Below are positions 11,136 to 23,159 of a stretch of 64,000 bases of DNA, piece by piece. The translations under genes and the position numbers were made by a program. The DNA is from Combretum micranthum (Eukaryota; Streptophyta; Magnoliopsida; Myrtales; Combretaceae): NCBI GenBank assembly GCA_024138025.1, contig JAMXBD010000393.1:806001-870000 (forward strand), written 5' to 3'. Under the pieces are notes generated by a model. That model did no database searches and was not told the DNA's origin. It saw nothing but the letters and a program-made list of their open reading frames with translations. How positions within the stretch are numbered: the stretch's first letter is position 1; each line of letters starts with the position of its first letter.

Positions 11136-12432
11136 TTACAATAGTAGGAAGTTGTGTTGGAAGTTGCATTGAGGAGAAGAAGGTTGATTGTTTAGACGAT
11201 TGAGAGACTAAGACAGATGTTAACATCAACAAAGTCTACCTATCTTATCTAAGCAGTATGGTTTTCCCACTATGGACAAGCGTTATGTCAATGGAGGGAC
11301 CTTATGCCCATGATCTTGTGATACAAAATTGCTTGTATCATCATTTTGTCTTATACGTTGTAAAGATCTAAATAGAAAAATTTTAAGTTTTTTTACCTTG
11401 TTTATGTAGGCCTTGGCCTTACCTTTTTAACCATAAGAGAATTTGTGATGGGATGGTCGTTGTCTAGTTCTAAAAAGCTTTATGAGTAGAGCACATAGAG
11501 ATAGAGGCAATTAAAAGCTTTACACTTTCTGATTTTTTTTTTCCAGTTCAGAATTTAATTTTTTTTGCATATATCAAATCTTCCAGTAGTTTAAATAATA
11601 GTTTCGGTATATCTAGATATACCTAACACTTGTGTTATTTAGGTACTCATATGTATGAAGGCTTTACTAATATATACAATTTTGTTACTATGCGAATATG
11701 TCATAAAGAAGTTTAATATGGCACAAGTAGAATTGGGTACATATTTTAGCAATAAATAAATAAATATATGCTATATGGTTAAGTATGAAACTCAATACAT
11801 AACTATTGCATCACATACTAATACATGTCACAAATCGCATATTAACATATATATGTAAGTCTAATACAATAAACAAACATAAACACACAACAATTCCTAA
11901 TATCCCAATACTTTGAATAGATCATAACTCCCCATCACACTAGTTAAATTTAAATGAAACCAACAAAATATTTGTAGGGAACGATCTTATTCAACATTGC
12001 TAACAACATGATAAATAGTCCAATCTTGAGTTTATCGTGCATGATGTCACATCAAGAATACAATTCATCTACGATATTGGATTTGATGTCGCATACCATC
12101 AATTAGTTCTTGTACAATTTCTTCTTTGTTTAAATGACACAAACTAATCAAAACTCCTCCATGTTGACTACTTGTTGAGCCATAATTATGGTGTAGAAAT
12201 CTAATGATGCCATCATTTCAGGAGTCTATCCCTTCCAAAGGCTTAGAGAACTCATATAGGGTTATCTTATCTATAATCTAGCATGACCAAGATATAAGCA
12301 ACACAACAACCAATGACTGAATAGTTATTAGAGTTTTTTTTTTTTTTAACTACACATAGGGTATTAGTTATAGGTCAATTTATACCTACTATGACTTATT
12401 ATATCTTTTGCCTAACTCAAGTTTTTATTAAG
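11136..12432. other. AT-rich intergenic DNA
   Basis: No gene, RNA or defined mobile element recognised. Stops are frequent in all frames. Confidence 0.55.
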
Positions 12433-12704
12433 AGTTATTGCCGTGAATGGTATATAAATTTTGGCAAAATATATAATTAAGTACTTGAATTTTAAAATTG
12501 ATCAATTTACTACCTAAAATTACTTTTCATATATGCTAACCAATATCATGAAGGTATTTTTGGCATGCACAAAAGGTTCTTTCAGGCATTATATTAATTG
12601 ATTTTTAAAGTATAGTTATTGAATTGACCAATTTCAACATTTAGGTATCTAATTGCATATTTTGTCAAAATTCAAGTACCATTCGCCACATTTACCCATA
12701 ACTT
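12433..12704. mobile_element. MITE with long terminal inverted repeats (family A)
   Basis: The left arm and the reverse complement of the right arm align for about 75-80 bp. Shared words are GAATGGTA, AATTTTG, CAAAATATA, AATTA and TTGATCAATTT/TTGGTCAATT. The element is about 270 bp, has no coding capacity and folds on itself. Internal words such as TCAATTTACTACCTAAAATT recur in the element at 18532-18820, so both probably belong to one family. No clear target duplication was identified. Confidence 0.6.
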
Positions 12705-13178
12705 AAGCAAAATATATTGAGTTGGATCTAAACCAGCAAATGAATATACATTTGGTATTATGGTTTAAGATAATGCTATACAACCTAGATTTATTATACC
12801 ATGTCATAAACACTATATGTGAAAATGCACTAGAAAATACTTAAGAGGAGGGTGAATTGAGTCTTTGACCTAAAATGCACAAATAATTAATTTTTTTGCA
12901 ATATATCAAATTAAACTTTAATTACAGTGGATATCACAATAACATATTATAATATGGAAAATAAAAGAGATAGGGATAGAAAAATTAAGCTTAGGTTTAA
13001 CTTGGAGTTCGATCTACTTCTTATTCTCCACAATCACCAATTATCTCCAACAGAGGACTTCACACTCTTTATTAATCATAAACATACTGATAGGCACAAT
13101 TTATCATCATTTTAAATGGCACATTGGGTCATTTTATGGTATATTGATGGGATTCTTAACAGATTAGGTACTTAATTA
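12705..13178. other. AT-rich intergenic DNA
   Basis: No feature supported. The short open frame at 12927-13115 has no recognisable protein character. Confidence 0.5.
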
Positions 13179-13179
13179 G

Positions 13180-13203
13180 TATATATATATATATATATAT
13201 ATT
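13180..13203. repeat. (AT)n microsatellite
   Basis: About eleven AT units. Confidence 0.95.
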
Positions 13204-13209
13204 TCAGGT

Positions 13210-14612
13210 CAATTTTGAACACATTTGTAATACAAGGAAGAAATATGTGGAGAATCCAATCAAATTCAAGCAAAGGAGCAAGGAGCACAAAAGGAGTCCA
13301 GATGTACGATCGTACAATTATCAAAATGGAGAAAATAAGAGGACAGTGGCTAGTACGGGGTCTTGTACGCCCGTACATGAAGTGATGAGGAAGGAAAATG
13401 AAGGAGATTCAACTTGTACGCCCGTACACGCTTGAAGAATGATTCCAGTACTTAGTACTCCCTTTTGTACGCCCGTACAAGATGCAAATTGTTAAAGAAA
13501 ATGTGCATTGTACGATCGTGACTTTAAGAAATTGGTCATTAATATTTTCTTACATGTTCTTAAAACAGTATGACTGTTGAACACTAGAAAGAAAAGTCGT
13601 TTGTTTTTGTAAAAGTCGTGTTTTTAGACACCACACCCATTGAATATAAAGGAGGGGGGATTCATTCTGAGAGGATATCATATACATTAGAAGAAGAAAA
13701 TCTAGGAGTGAGTGGAAGTATAGTTGGGATTCCAAGAAGAACTCGAGAGAGAGACATTGGATCCAAATGTTCGTGTGTGTACAAACATCTACGTTATCAT
13801 AATTCAAAGGGGTTTTCATTTTCTTTTCTGATCTTATTCTTATTGTATATGCATTTCATTATCGTTATGTTTGTTCCATATTAGTGTTCGTATCCCTGCA
13901 TGCATGAATAGTGATTAAGGTGTTACGAAGTCATATTAACATGAATTGTATATGTATTTGTTATTAATCTTTTTAATTACGAATTTCTAGTGATGGGTCT
14001 TCAATAAAGTCAGGAAATTGTAGTGCACGACATGATCCTACATCAGATCTTGATGGAAAATGTTGAGAAACAATTCCATCGAGTAGATTTAAATCACTAG
14101 AACAAATTACTCCTAGTAATAGAGATATTATTAGGAAATTTGCTGCATGTTTAAGGAGATTTTAGGATAATTAGAATAATCTAAATGCAATTCTACTTTG
14201 TCTATCTATTTAAGAGAGATTTTAATAGATACAAACGGAATTAGAATTGGTTTATTATGAGAATAAGAACCATGAATTGAGAATCTCTGCAGATAAGTAC
14301 TTAAAAGGATGATTTGTATTGTAGTTCATGTTGATATGATGGAGTAACCCTGCTTTATTGTGAATTAAATTGTATTAAAGTTGTGTTTTGCATAATATTT
14401 TGGTGAATCTGTATAATTAATATAGTTTAGTTGTTAATTATATATTAAATTTAGATAATCCAATCTACTCGATCGCTAGATAATAACAAGAGGGCGAGTA
14501 GTAGTACTTGTCAGGGCCCCAAGGAATACGACCCATAAACCTTTGCTATATTACAATTGATAGGTGCACTTGCCTTTTGTTGATCTGATATTAGGAAAGG
14601 ATTATTGGATAT
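13210..14612 (+). mobile_element. LTR-type retroelement remnant (inferred)
   Basis: The segment begins with non-coding, moderately AT-rich DNA carrying the palindrome cluster at 13303-13521. It ends at about 14500-14575 with a GGGCCCC-containing stretch, GAATACGACCC, GCTATATTACA and GTGCACTTGCC. That closing sequence resembles the 3' ends of plant Tat/Athila-type LTRs as I remember them. No PBS, partner LTR or target duplication was found. The copia element starts 5 bp after the stretch, so it may have inserted into it. This is an inference from sequence style only. Confidence 0.35.
13303..13521. repeat. Five-copy palindromic motif cluster (TGTACG-NN-CGTACA)
   Basis: TGTACGATCGTACA, a perfect 14-bp palindrome, lies at 13303-13316. 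TGTACGCCCGTACA occurs at 13364-13377, 13415-13428 and 13466-13479. A decayed copy, TGTACGATCGTGA, lies at 13509-13521. Start-to-start spacings are 61, 51, 51 and 43 bp. Sequence between copies is not conserved. The arms are constant and only the two central bases vary (AT or CC). Confidence 0.9.
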
Positions 14613-14616
14613 TAAT

Positions 14617-15461
14617 TGTTAAACTCAGATCGGAACACATCACTCACACACGCTTAAGTTGAGCAGTATACTGCTTTAAAACACACAATAAATAAAATAT
14701 TTTCTTCTCTCATAAGATGCTCAAGAATAGAGCACTAAAATGTTTTTCTCTCTATTTGTAGCTTTTTCACATTAATGAACAAGAGTAAATGATAATGAAA
14801 GATTTTTCTTATTTGTATATTTGCAAATAAAAACTTCTAAAAAAATTTCGCACTTCATAGTTCTTTTCTTTTTCACTACGCTGATGTTTGAATCTCCAAG
14901 GAAATATGTACTTATGACCTTCAAATATTTAAATATCTGTTAGAGATAATGTCTTAAAATTATCAAGCATTAAATGTGCATAATGATTGTTTTATGCCAC
15001 ATCGGCTTTGTATTTTTAAACTATTGTGCCTTAGACTTGTCGCACCTCAATTTGTCGTACCTCATCTCTGACCCTCGACCAAGTTTGAGATTATTTGAGC
15101 CTTGAGTTCAAACTTGTCATGCCTTAACCTTGTTGTGCCTCGACCTTATCGCACTTTGGATTTACCCCTTGACTAAGGCTGTGCATCTCTGATCTTATCG
15201 AGCCTGAGACTTAAGCTTATCATGCCTCAAATGTATGAAGTCGTCGAGCCCTCAACATGACCTGCGACCAAGGCCGTGCTCAAGAATTTTTCCCTACTAA
15301 ATCCTTCACAATCTCTAAAGAGAAATACATACAAAACACGTATATTTTCTAGCATATTTTTCATCACATTGTTCAACCAATTAAGTGCAGTCCAACATAA
15401 TTAGATAGTTAATTGTGCAACTAACTAACTCATTAAAATCCATATCGAACATACAAGTTCA
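14617..15461 (-). repeat. Copia 3' LTR (complete)
   Basis: On the plus strand it begins TGTTAAACTCAG and ends ACAAGTTCA. Positions 14912-15461 align throughout with 17429-17971. Both copies contain repeated words of the type TTGTCGTGCCT and GAGCCT. The first 300 bp have no partner because the other LTR is truncated. Confidence 0.8.
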
Positions 15462-15480
15462 AAAATCTCCCTCTTTTTTA
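15462..15480 (-). other. Copia polypurine tract
   Basis: On the minus strand the sequence reads TAAAAAAGAGGGAGATTTT directly before the LTR start TGAACTTG. Confidence 0.75.
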
Positions 15481-16271
15481 TGAAGGTAATCATGCACAAT
15501 TAACTCTTTTTTAATTAAGCATACTCTGCCTCATATAAGCATATGGGTTTCAAAGAATTTGAAAAAAAAAAATTGATTCGAAGACTTGATTATTAGTTAT
15601 AGGAAAATACAAGCTACACTTAATTCATCATTTTTCTCCCCTTTTGGACGGATAAATAATATTAAGCACTATTCAATATGTTAATTTATGCAGTAAACAT
15701 ATCTCTCCTCTATGTATTCATCAAACAACATTTCTCTCCCCCCATTCAATATTTTAACATTTCTCTCCCCCTTTGTATTCACAAAATTTCTTTCTCTCTC
15801 CCCCTTTTGAACTCATCAGAAACATATTTCATGCATATTAATTATACATACAACATATCCTCCCCTTTATACTCATAAAAAATAAGAAGACATACTCAAA
15901 ACATTTCACATAAGGAGAGATGCACAAGCAATATAAAAGTTTTAAAAGGTTTTAGACATGAAAAAGCATCCACATATCATAAATTAATGCAAGTTGCTGT
16001 CAGAAAATTGCATAATATGTTTTCAAGCTTACATAAATAAGTTTAAAACAATATTCAAATAAGTCTAAAAAGCATCACTGAGCATATTCAAATATTCAAA
16101 ACCAAGTTTTAGCAAAAATATGGTTTGAACATGCATACAAATAACATATCATAAATTTTTACAGACAAAGCAGATCATAGAAACATATATAAACATCTAA
16201 TAGTTTCTTTTATCACAAGATTAAGTTTTTGGATCAACTTAGCTCCATGATATTTTAGCACTCATCTTGCT
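15481..16271 (-). other. Non-coding 3' part of the copia element
   Basis: Lies between the end of the pol frame and the purine tract. The plus strand is rich in TTTCTCTCCCCC-like blocks (15680-15880), that is, GGGGGAGAGAAA on the element's own strand. No protein is recognised. Confidence 0.55.
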
Positions 16272-16928
16272 TTATGATGCCCAATTCTCTAGTAAAGTGC
16301 AAAAACAATTCTCACTTAAGGGTTTTGTAAATATATTAGCAATCTGATTGTTTGCATCAACAAATTCCAAATTGATATCGTTATTTAGGATATGATTTCT
16401 AATGAAATGATGTTTAGTTTTGATATGCTTGGTCTTTCAGTATTAGATAATATTTTTAATTTAATTTTATAGCACTTGTGTTATCACATCAAGTCGGAAC
16501 ATTTTCATACTTTAAACCATAATCCTGCAAAGTTTGTTTCATCCATAAAACTTGCGAACAACAGTTATCGACGGCTATATATTAAGCTTGGCAATTGAAA
16601 GTACAACTAGATTTTTTTTTTCTTTGAGTGTTACATATTAGGGAGTTTTCAAGAAAGTGGTATGTGTCACTTGTGCTTTTGTAATATACTTTTCACCCGG
16701 CAAAGTTAGCATCGGAGTATCCAACAAGATGGAAAGAAGTAAACTTTGGATACTACAAGCTAATTTCAATAGTGCCTACAAGATACATGAGTATGCATTT
16801 TACTGTATTCAAGTGTGATTCTTTTGGGAAAGATTGGAATCATGCACATATACACAATAAGAACATGATATTAGGTATTGAAGTTATTAAACATAATAAA
16901 CTACCTATCATGCTTCCATAAAAGCTTT
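16272..16928 (-). pseudogene. Copia RNase H remnant
   Basis: Translated on the minus strand, the end reads TKHIKTKHHFIRNH, then LEFVDANNQIANIFTKPLSE and a stop codon after NWAS. This is the standard C-terminus of copia RNase H. The portion nearer RT (about 16500-16900) contains stops and frame changes. Confidence 0.8.
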
Positions 16929-17425
16929 TCACAAACATTTTTTTCCATTTTCATCTTTATCAAGTTTTACATTTGTGCTCATAGGCGTAGGTCTTGTTTT
17001 GCAATTATTCATTTTGAACCTTTTCAAGAGTTCTTTGGTATATTTAGATTGATTTATGAAGGCCTCATTTTCATATTGCTTTATTTGAAGACCTAGAAAA
17101 TAATTAAGTTCTCTTATCATGCCCATCTCAAATTCATTCTTCATAGACTCAACAAATTCATTTATAAGACTCATATTTGTAGCTCCAAATATAATGTCAT
17201 CCATATAGATTTGTACAATGAATGTTTCTAACTTATGATTTTTGATAAAAAGAATTATGTCAATTTTTCCTCTAGAAAATCCTTTGTTTAATAAAAAGCT
17301 ACTAATTATTTCCTACTAAGCTCTAGGAACTTGCTTGAGGCCATAATGAGCTTTGTTTAACCTGTAGACATGATAAAGGAATTCATTATTTTCAAAACTA
17401 GTAGTTGCTTTATATAGACTTCTTC
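16929..17425 (-). pseudogene. Copia reverse transcriptase remnant
   Basis: The minus-strand open frame 17204-16929 starts inside the metal-binding motif YMDD (both Asp retained) and runs through IIFGATN, NEFEMGMIRELNYFLGLQIKQ and KYTKELLKRF. Upstream (17205-17425) the same frame reads FENNEFLYHVYRLNKAHYGLKQVPRA followed by two stops where Trp-Tyr is expected. The N-terminal half of RT and everything before it are missing. Confidence 0.88.
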
Positions 17426-17428
17426 TTT

Positions 17429-17971
17429 TATAACCTTCAAACATTTAAATTTTGTTAGAGATAACGTCTTAAAACACCAAGAATTAAATGCTTGTACCGG
17501 CTCTTTTATGCCATATCAGCTTTGTATCTTAAACGTTCATTTCTTGGACTTGTCGTGCCTTAGTTTGGCGCGCCTTATATTTGAGCCATAACTAAGTCTG
17601 TGATTCTTCGAGCTTTGAATTCAAACTTGTTACCCATGACCTTATTGCACCTTAACTTGTTGTGCCTTGGATTTATCCCTCGACCAAGGCTGTGCATCTT
17701 TGATCTCATCGAGCTTAAGACTTGAGTTTGTCAAGCCTTGAATGTATGGACTCGTTGAGCCTTCAACAAGACCTGTGACTAAGGCTGTGCTCAAGAATTT
17801 TTCCCTACTAAATCTTGCATAATCTCCATAGCACAATATATACAAAACACATAATTTTCTAGCATATTGTTCATCACATTGTTCAACCAATTAAGTGTAG
17901 ATTAACATAATTGAATAGTTAATTGTGTAACTAATTGTCTCATCAAAAGCTGCATTGAACATACAAGTTCA
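17429..17971 (-). repeat. Copia 5' LTR, truncated copy
   Basis: Direct repeat of 14912-15461, ending in the same ACAAGTTCA on the plus strand. Its internal end is lost and it is fused directly to the RT remnant. The minus-strand open frame at 17642-17890 lies inside it and is not a gene. Confidence 0.8.
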
Positions 17972-18531
17972 ATAACCTGAATTTTGATTAGAAGTTCAAT
18001 GTACTACCTAAACTTTCAAATTCGATACTCAATTGAAACTCTTTGTGTCATTGTTACCACTTGTAACTGAGGTTGCAATCTAGTTGAGTTGAGATGGTAC
18101 AACGTACAATACTGAGTTTGAGCTCATACTCAACTTGAAATTTCAAAACTCAAGCTTGACCACGCTTAAAACCTTAAACTTAAGCTTAGTTTAATGTCAC
18201 AATACACAAGCATGAGTTCAACTTGATAAAGCTTGATTTGTTAAACAAAAATGTTTTTAATTCTTATCGTAATAGTATTAATATCCAAACTCAACAAAAA
18301 GTTATAAATAACTTGAGCTCGATTAGACTCATGAATCAATCAAGATAAATAATACAAAGCTAGAGCTTAGCTCAATAAACTGCTTAAGTAGCCTTAACTC
18401 AATTTTGAACTCAATTCAATTGTTCTTGAATCAAACTTAAGTAAATATTGAGTCGAGCTCAAATAGTTTGTTAATTGGCTTGGATCATTTATACCTTTAC
18501 ATATAACACATAATATAACATCAGCTTGTTT
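17972..18531. other. Intergenic DNA with repeated CTCAA/AGCTTGA words
   Basis: No coding region. Between about 18060 and 18480 the words ACTCAA, AAGCTTGA, GAGCTC and GAGCTTAG recur irregularly on both strands, giving local self-complementarity. A similar style returns at 38530-38860. I could not define an element. Confidence 0.4.
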
Positions 18532-18820
18532 AAGGGTGAATGCTAAATTTGGTACCTGATTGTCAATATATGTAATTAACTATCTGATATTTAAAAGTAT
18601 CAATTTACTATCTAAAATTTGCTTATTTTTTCAATTAACTACCTTTTTACCAAATATTGCAATTATCTACCTAAATTTTACTCACTTTTGTAAGTAACTA
18701 TCTCATCTAGATATTATAAATGAACTTAAAAAGTTTATGGGAAGTAAATTGACACATTTAATATTTAGATAGTTAATAGTACAAATTGGTAACTTTAGGT
18801 ACCAATGACATTTGTCCCTT
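18532..18820. mobile_element. MITE with terminal inverted repeats (family A)
   Basis: The left end AAGGGTGAATG and following TTTGGTACCT pair with the right end CATTTGTCCCTT and AGGTACCAAT. The interior includes AATTTACTATCTAAAATTTGC, shared with the element at 12433-12704. It is about 289 bp with no coding capacity. A GTTT flanks both sides, which is too short to call a target duplication. Confidence 0.6.
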
Positions 18821-20877
18821 GTTTACTTACCTCTTTCAGCAAATCTAAGCATGAAACGTGTTCCACGGGTGAGAGGATTAGGTTCCAATTGTTGTATACA
18901 ACTCACACAACAAAGAAGAAGAAGAAGAAAAAAAAATGGAACTTTCCAAAGCAAACAAAAATAAACTATTGCACTTCAATCAATTAGAGCCAACATGATC
19001 ATTCTAAAAGGTCCTTTTCCTTTTCTTCTTTTTTTCTTTTCACATGGGGACACATGTCATACTTTAAACTTTTACCAAAGTTGGGCTAGTGTTTGCAACA
19101 TTGTTTCCCCTTTTATTAATATTTAGTGGTTTTGTATATTTTTAATATGTATAAATTATGCAAGAATAAGTGAATTAGAAGTTAATAATTACACAGAGGA
19201 AAATTTTGCATAATTAAACTTATCTTATCGGATGGGTAAATTGTCTGTTTGGATGGATAAGCTTGCACATACTTCCATTTGGAAAGAAGTACCAATCAGA
19301 TGGGTAAATTACCCATGTAAATTGCTACTTGTTGGACTGCAAAATTTCATAGTGAAAATAACAAAAAATCACTCCAAAACTTTTCATAATAGTTTATGCT
19401 ATATAAAGTATTTTCAACCCATTGCCCATTAAATAACATCACTTTTCCTCCATATCACATCCTACGATAAATAATGGAATATCTAGTTCACCTTAGCTAT
19501 ATGATTTTAATCAAAACAATACTAGGGTTGCTGCTAAATATTGAAGAAATCGCTTGTCGAGTGTGTTCATAGCTTCATTGTTTTTAATTCAGAAGTGTTG
19601 TGTCATGAGTTGTCAAATCAAGATAGATGAAAAGAAGTTGTGGTCTTTGTAAAGATAGGTAGCTCTTATTCTTGAGCACTCTAGACTAAGAGGATTTCTA
19701 TGCGAATTTGGGTGTCTTTGCCATGTCCATGATGTTAAGAGCTTAATTAGGTTTTTTTGGAATATGAATTGGTGGAAGATTAGGAGAAATATGAGATTTG
19801 GAAGTAAGATAGGTAAAGCTTAGCTTTTGAGATAACTGAAGAAGAGAAAAAAGAGATATTATGTAAGTTATCTTTTTTTTTTTTTCCTTTCTTATTTTTA
19901 ATAGAGAAGAGAAGGAAATCTATATACGTAAGGTGGGAAAAGAAAGAAAATGACAAGCTTTGTTAGAAAAGGGTGAGGTGGCTAGATATATACAAATTTT
20001 CCTAGGGCTTTTTACTAGGAGAAGAGGAAAAGAACACATCCAAATAGGAGTGAAAGTCAGTCTAGGCCCTTTTAAAAAAAATAATTACCAAAATAGGACA
20101 TGTGGCAAACTACTTGCCAAAATAGACCATCAAATTTGCCATTAGAAAATGTAAATTAAGAGAAGAAGAAATTCACATGTTTAACGTGCTAGTCTTCAAG
20201 TAATTTGCATCGCTAACATGCGTATCATCCTTAATTGGACTGATTGAACATGAGCTCCTTAAACCTCAGAACATGTTTTCTCCTTAGTTAAGTTCATACG
20301 ACATGCACTCAGTTCAAGCACACTCTACATTAGTTCTTCTAACTTTCTAATGCTAAAAACTCTTCTTTCCCACATTAAACAACCCTTACACCATCAAAAA
20401 TTGACATCTTCACTCAAGCCTTACCTCAAAAGATTCATTAATAAAGTCATTATAATACTCAAAAACCCACGATACCTAGTTGGACAAAACCCTCCAAATC
20501 CATCTCCTCTAGTCTCTAATCCCCGCATCCAATATTGTCTACCATGTGTTCGTTTAAAGTTCTTTGATTTCGCTTCAAGACACCAAATTCATCATGGTTC
20601 CTCGATTGAACCATACTAACACAATGTGTGAACTACACTAACATAGCATTTGCATATCTAATGTGTGAATTATACACATATTATATTTGGATGTCTAACG
20701 TGCGAATAAACTTAATTCGTATGTGTAAACTGCTCGACTTATGTAAACTAGATTAACATCTCTTAAGTGTGAATTCAATGGTCTATTCTGGTAATTATTT
20801 TCATTAGTGTCTTATTTTAGTAATTAATTAAAAAAATAATGTGTTAAAAAAGTTATCCAAATGACATGCACAAGCTT
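18821..20877. other. AT-rich intergenic DNA
   Basis: No gene or RNA supported. Short open frames here have no recognisable domains. A partial GATGGGTAAATT repeat at 19229-19245 and 19298-19310 is a small local duplication. Confidence 0.5.
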
Positions 20878-20893
20878 TTTATTATTATTATTA

Positions 20894-20929
<36 letters not shown>

Positions 20930-20931
20930 TT
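20878..20931. repeat. (ATT)n microsatellite
   Basis: About 17 ATT/TTA units with one break. Confidence 0.95.
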
Positions 20932-21044
20932 CAAATTACTATCTATTGGTTATGCAAGCTTGTTTATTGGTTATAATTTTTATCATTTTTTCCGATCAAA
21001 CTTATGTATGGCTTAGTTAGTATTTATAAATATTATTATATATT

Positions 21045-21150
21045 TTTATGCCAAGGCTCTTACAGTCAAGTGGTATAAGTACTAGTCTCGATTGAGTTAG
21101 GTTTGATTCCCTTTTCTTCAAAATTGTAAAAAGAATAGAAAAAAACCCCT
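21045..21150 (+). mobile_element. tRNA-like SINE fragment
   Basis: Resembles a tRNA-derived RNA polymerase III promoter. An A-box-like TACAGTCAAGTGG lies at 21061-21073 and a B-box-like GGTTTGATTCC at 21100-21110, one mismatch from the GGTTCGATTCC consensus. An A-rich stretch follows (21127-21148). The rest does not fold as a tRNA that I can recognise, so I read it as a SINE head and not a tRNA gene. Confidence 0.45.
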
Positions 21151-21569
21151 ATATTTTTATTATATCATGCTTGTTTCCTACAATGTTCTCTTTGTTCATA
21201 TTTAATACGTTTTTCCATATTCAAATTGGCTATTATATAATATACAATTATGGAACTACCATATTACATCTAATTTTATATTATAGTTGCTAATATTATT
21301 TCTCAATAAAATTGTTGTTATTATTTATTGACTTTACCACATGAAATATAGGAGAATTATTGAATTGTAATTTAATAGAAATGTAATAGATTGTAGTAGT
21401 TAATACATATTTATTACATTGTATGTTTAATTGACATATGATAAAAGACATTATTAACATAAAAGTAAAGTATTTGTTATATTCTTATAACACAGATAAT
21501 AAAATACATTATTCGTTCTTTTCCATTCTAAATTATTCTTACTAACTAAAAGTGATGTTATTCCGATTA

Positions 21570-21593
21570 ATATATATATATATATATATATAT
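21570..21593. repeat. (TA)n microsatellite
   Basis: About twelve TA units. Confidence 0.95.
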
Positions 21594-21780
21594 TTATTAC
21601 AAATAGAACTAGTTTCACAATGACGTGTTGAAGACAGATTATTTAGGAGAAGATAATACATGAAGTACTAAATAGCAATATGCATGAATTATTATTGATG
21701 ATAAGTGCTTAGAATCCAACAAAACACTCTAATACTAACTTTATATGGATTGAGAGGGGAATTGAATGATTGTACTCCCT

Positions 21781-22195
21781 ATCACATTTGGTACCTGTAA
21801 TCCTCTGGAATAGACTGGATTAAATAATGGAATGACAAATCCATTTCTATGTTTAGATACATTCAAGGAATGAAATGGAATGTAATGTAATTGAATGATT
21901 ATTTAATAAGATATTTCAAAAATACCCTTCATATTAAATGTAGATAATAAATATGCACATGATAAAAATATAATAAAAAAATTAATTAACTACATATATA
22001 GATGGAATGGAATCATGACTTTACTTTTGATTAGGCATAATCAAATTCCTCCTAGAAGCCAGAATCATTGCTTCCAAGGAATTATGATTCCAGTTTCGAA
22101 AAATGCTTCCAAACATTAAGAAAGAGAATGGAAGCCAAAATTTTGATTCCATTCTAGTCTATTTCTACGTACCAAACATGCCATAAGTAAATATG
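21781..22195. mobile_element. hAT-like MITE
   Basis: The left end (CACATTTGGTACCTG, then GGAATAGACTGGATT and GGAATG) is mirrored by the right end (CATTCTAGTCTATTT, then CGTACCAAACATGCC). Interior GGAATG/CATTCC words occur on both strands. It is about 415 bp and non-coding. The TTTGGTAC...GTACCAAA ends are common among plant hAT-type MITEs. No target duplication was verified. Confidence 0.55.
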
Positions 22196-23159
22196 TGGTT
22201 AATAATAAATGAGGAGATATTTCTAAAACTTTAATATAATTATAGACAAATAGAAATAGCCTTAAGAATCTTGGTTGTCTTTTCATTTTTACATTTTCAT
22301 TAATGTCTTTATTTGCATCTATTTTAAGTCTAACATTTGAAAATTTATTTAAAAGTATCATATTTGTTTCTATTTTATAATTATGATAAAAATAATGGTT
22401 GAGATGTGAGAATTGAAATATGAAAATTCACGTAATTTTAAGAAAAACAAGTTATAAAAAGCATATTATATACATTTAAAAATGAAATCTTTATAGGTTA
22501 TTTTTTTTCCTAAAAAATGAATAAAGTAAATATAAGTATGTACTTAGGTCATTTTACATCAAATACTTAAATCAATAAAATCATATAGAAGGTAGAAAGG
22601 TCATTTTGATTTTTAAAATAGGTATAATTTTTTCCTAACAAATAAAAATCAAAAGATACATTGGTAAGTAACATATTTAATTAGGAGAGTAACTGCCCCA
22701 TTTTATTTTCTTTCACCCTTAGGTTCTACAATCCCTTATCCTTTCTCCCCAGCTATTACCTGCAATCCTTGAAGTATTTTAAACGAAATTTAGTGGTAAT
22801 TAGTGTTTCTTCTTCTTTTTTTTTACCATTTACGACAAGATAAACACATGCACAAGAAAATCTTAGCATTTTGGTGTTGATAACAACATTTTATAGAGAA
22901 AAAAAAAAAGGGTTGTTAGAGAGATTTCTTGATAAATTTCAAAGAGTGGGAATGAGGAAATTTTAAAAGAAAGAAATATTGAGAAGTTACAAGAAAGCAA
23001 GGTGATTTGGTGTAATTTTGATATCTTAAGTATTGGTTCTATTAAGAACATGTAAATACTTGTTTAAACATGATTTTGGAGTGGTGGGTGTCAACATGGA
23101 AGGGTTGAAAACATTTCAGGTTAATAATAAAAGAAAAAAATCATGAATATGACTTTTCT
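22196..23159. other. AT-rich intergenic DNA
   Basis: No gene supported. The open frames at 22116-22361 and 22863-23051 (minus) are low-complexity. The stretch from about 22680 could be the start of the LTR-like relic described next, but this is unproven. Confidence 0.45.

Larger units (their letters stand above)
14617..17971 (-). mobile_element. Truncated Ty1/copia retrotransposon, minus strand
   Basis: On the minus strand, in element order: a 5'-truncated leading LTR copy (17971 to about 17429), RT (about 17425-16929), RNase H ending in a stop at 16272-16274, a long non-coding 3' part, a purine tract (15480-15462) and a complete 3' LTR (15461-14617). The end of the leading LTR, PBS, gag, protease, integrase and the RT start are missing: the LTR copy runs straight into RT. 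LTR ends read TGAACTTG...TTTAACA on the minus strand. The protein words (IIFGATN, LNYFLGLQIKQ) and the long pyrimidine-rich 3' region fit the SIRE/Maximus lineage. No target duplication was found. Confidence 0.85.

Noticed and set aside
13303..13521. CRISPR-like array (short repeats with spacers)
   Set aside because: The repeats are only 14 bp, spacing varies from 43 to 61 bp, and the window is plant nuclear DNA with no cas genes.
17642..17890. 82-codon minus-strand open frame as a gene
   Set aside because: It lies inside the truncated copia LTR and has no recognisable domain.
21045..21150. tRNA gene
   Set aside because: A- and B-box-like words are present, but acceptor and anticodon stems cannot be paired convincingly; a SINE fragment is a better reading.
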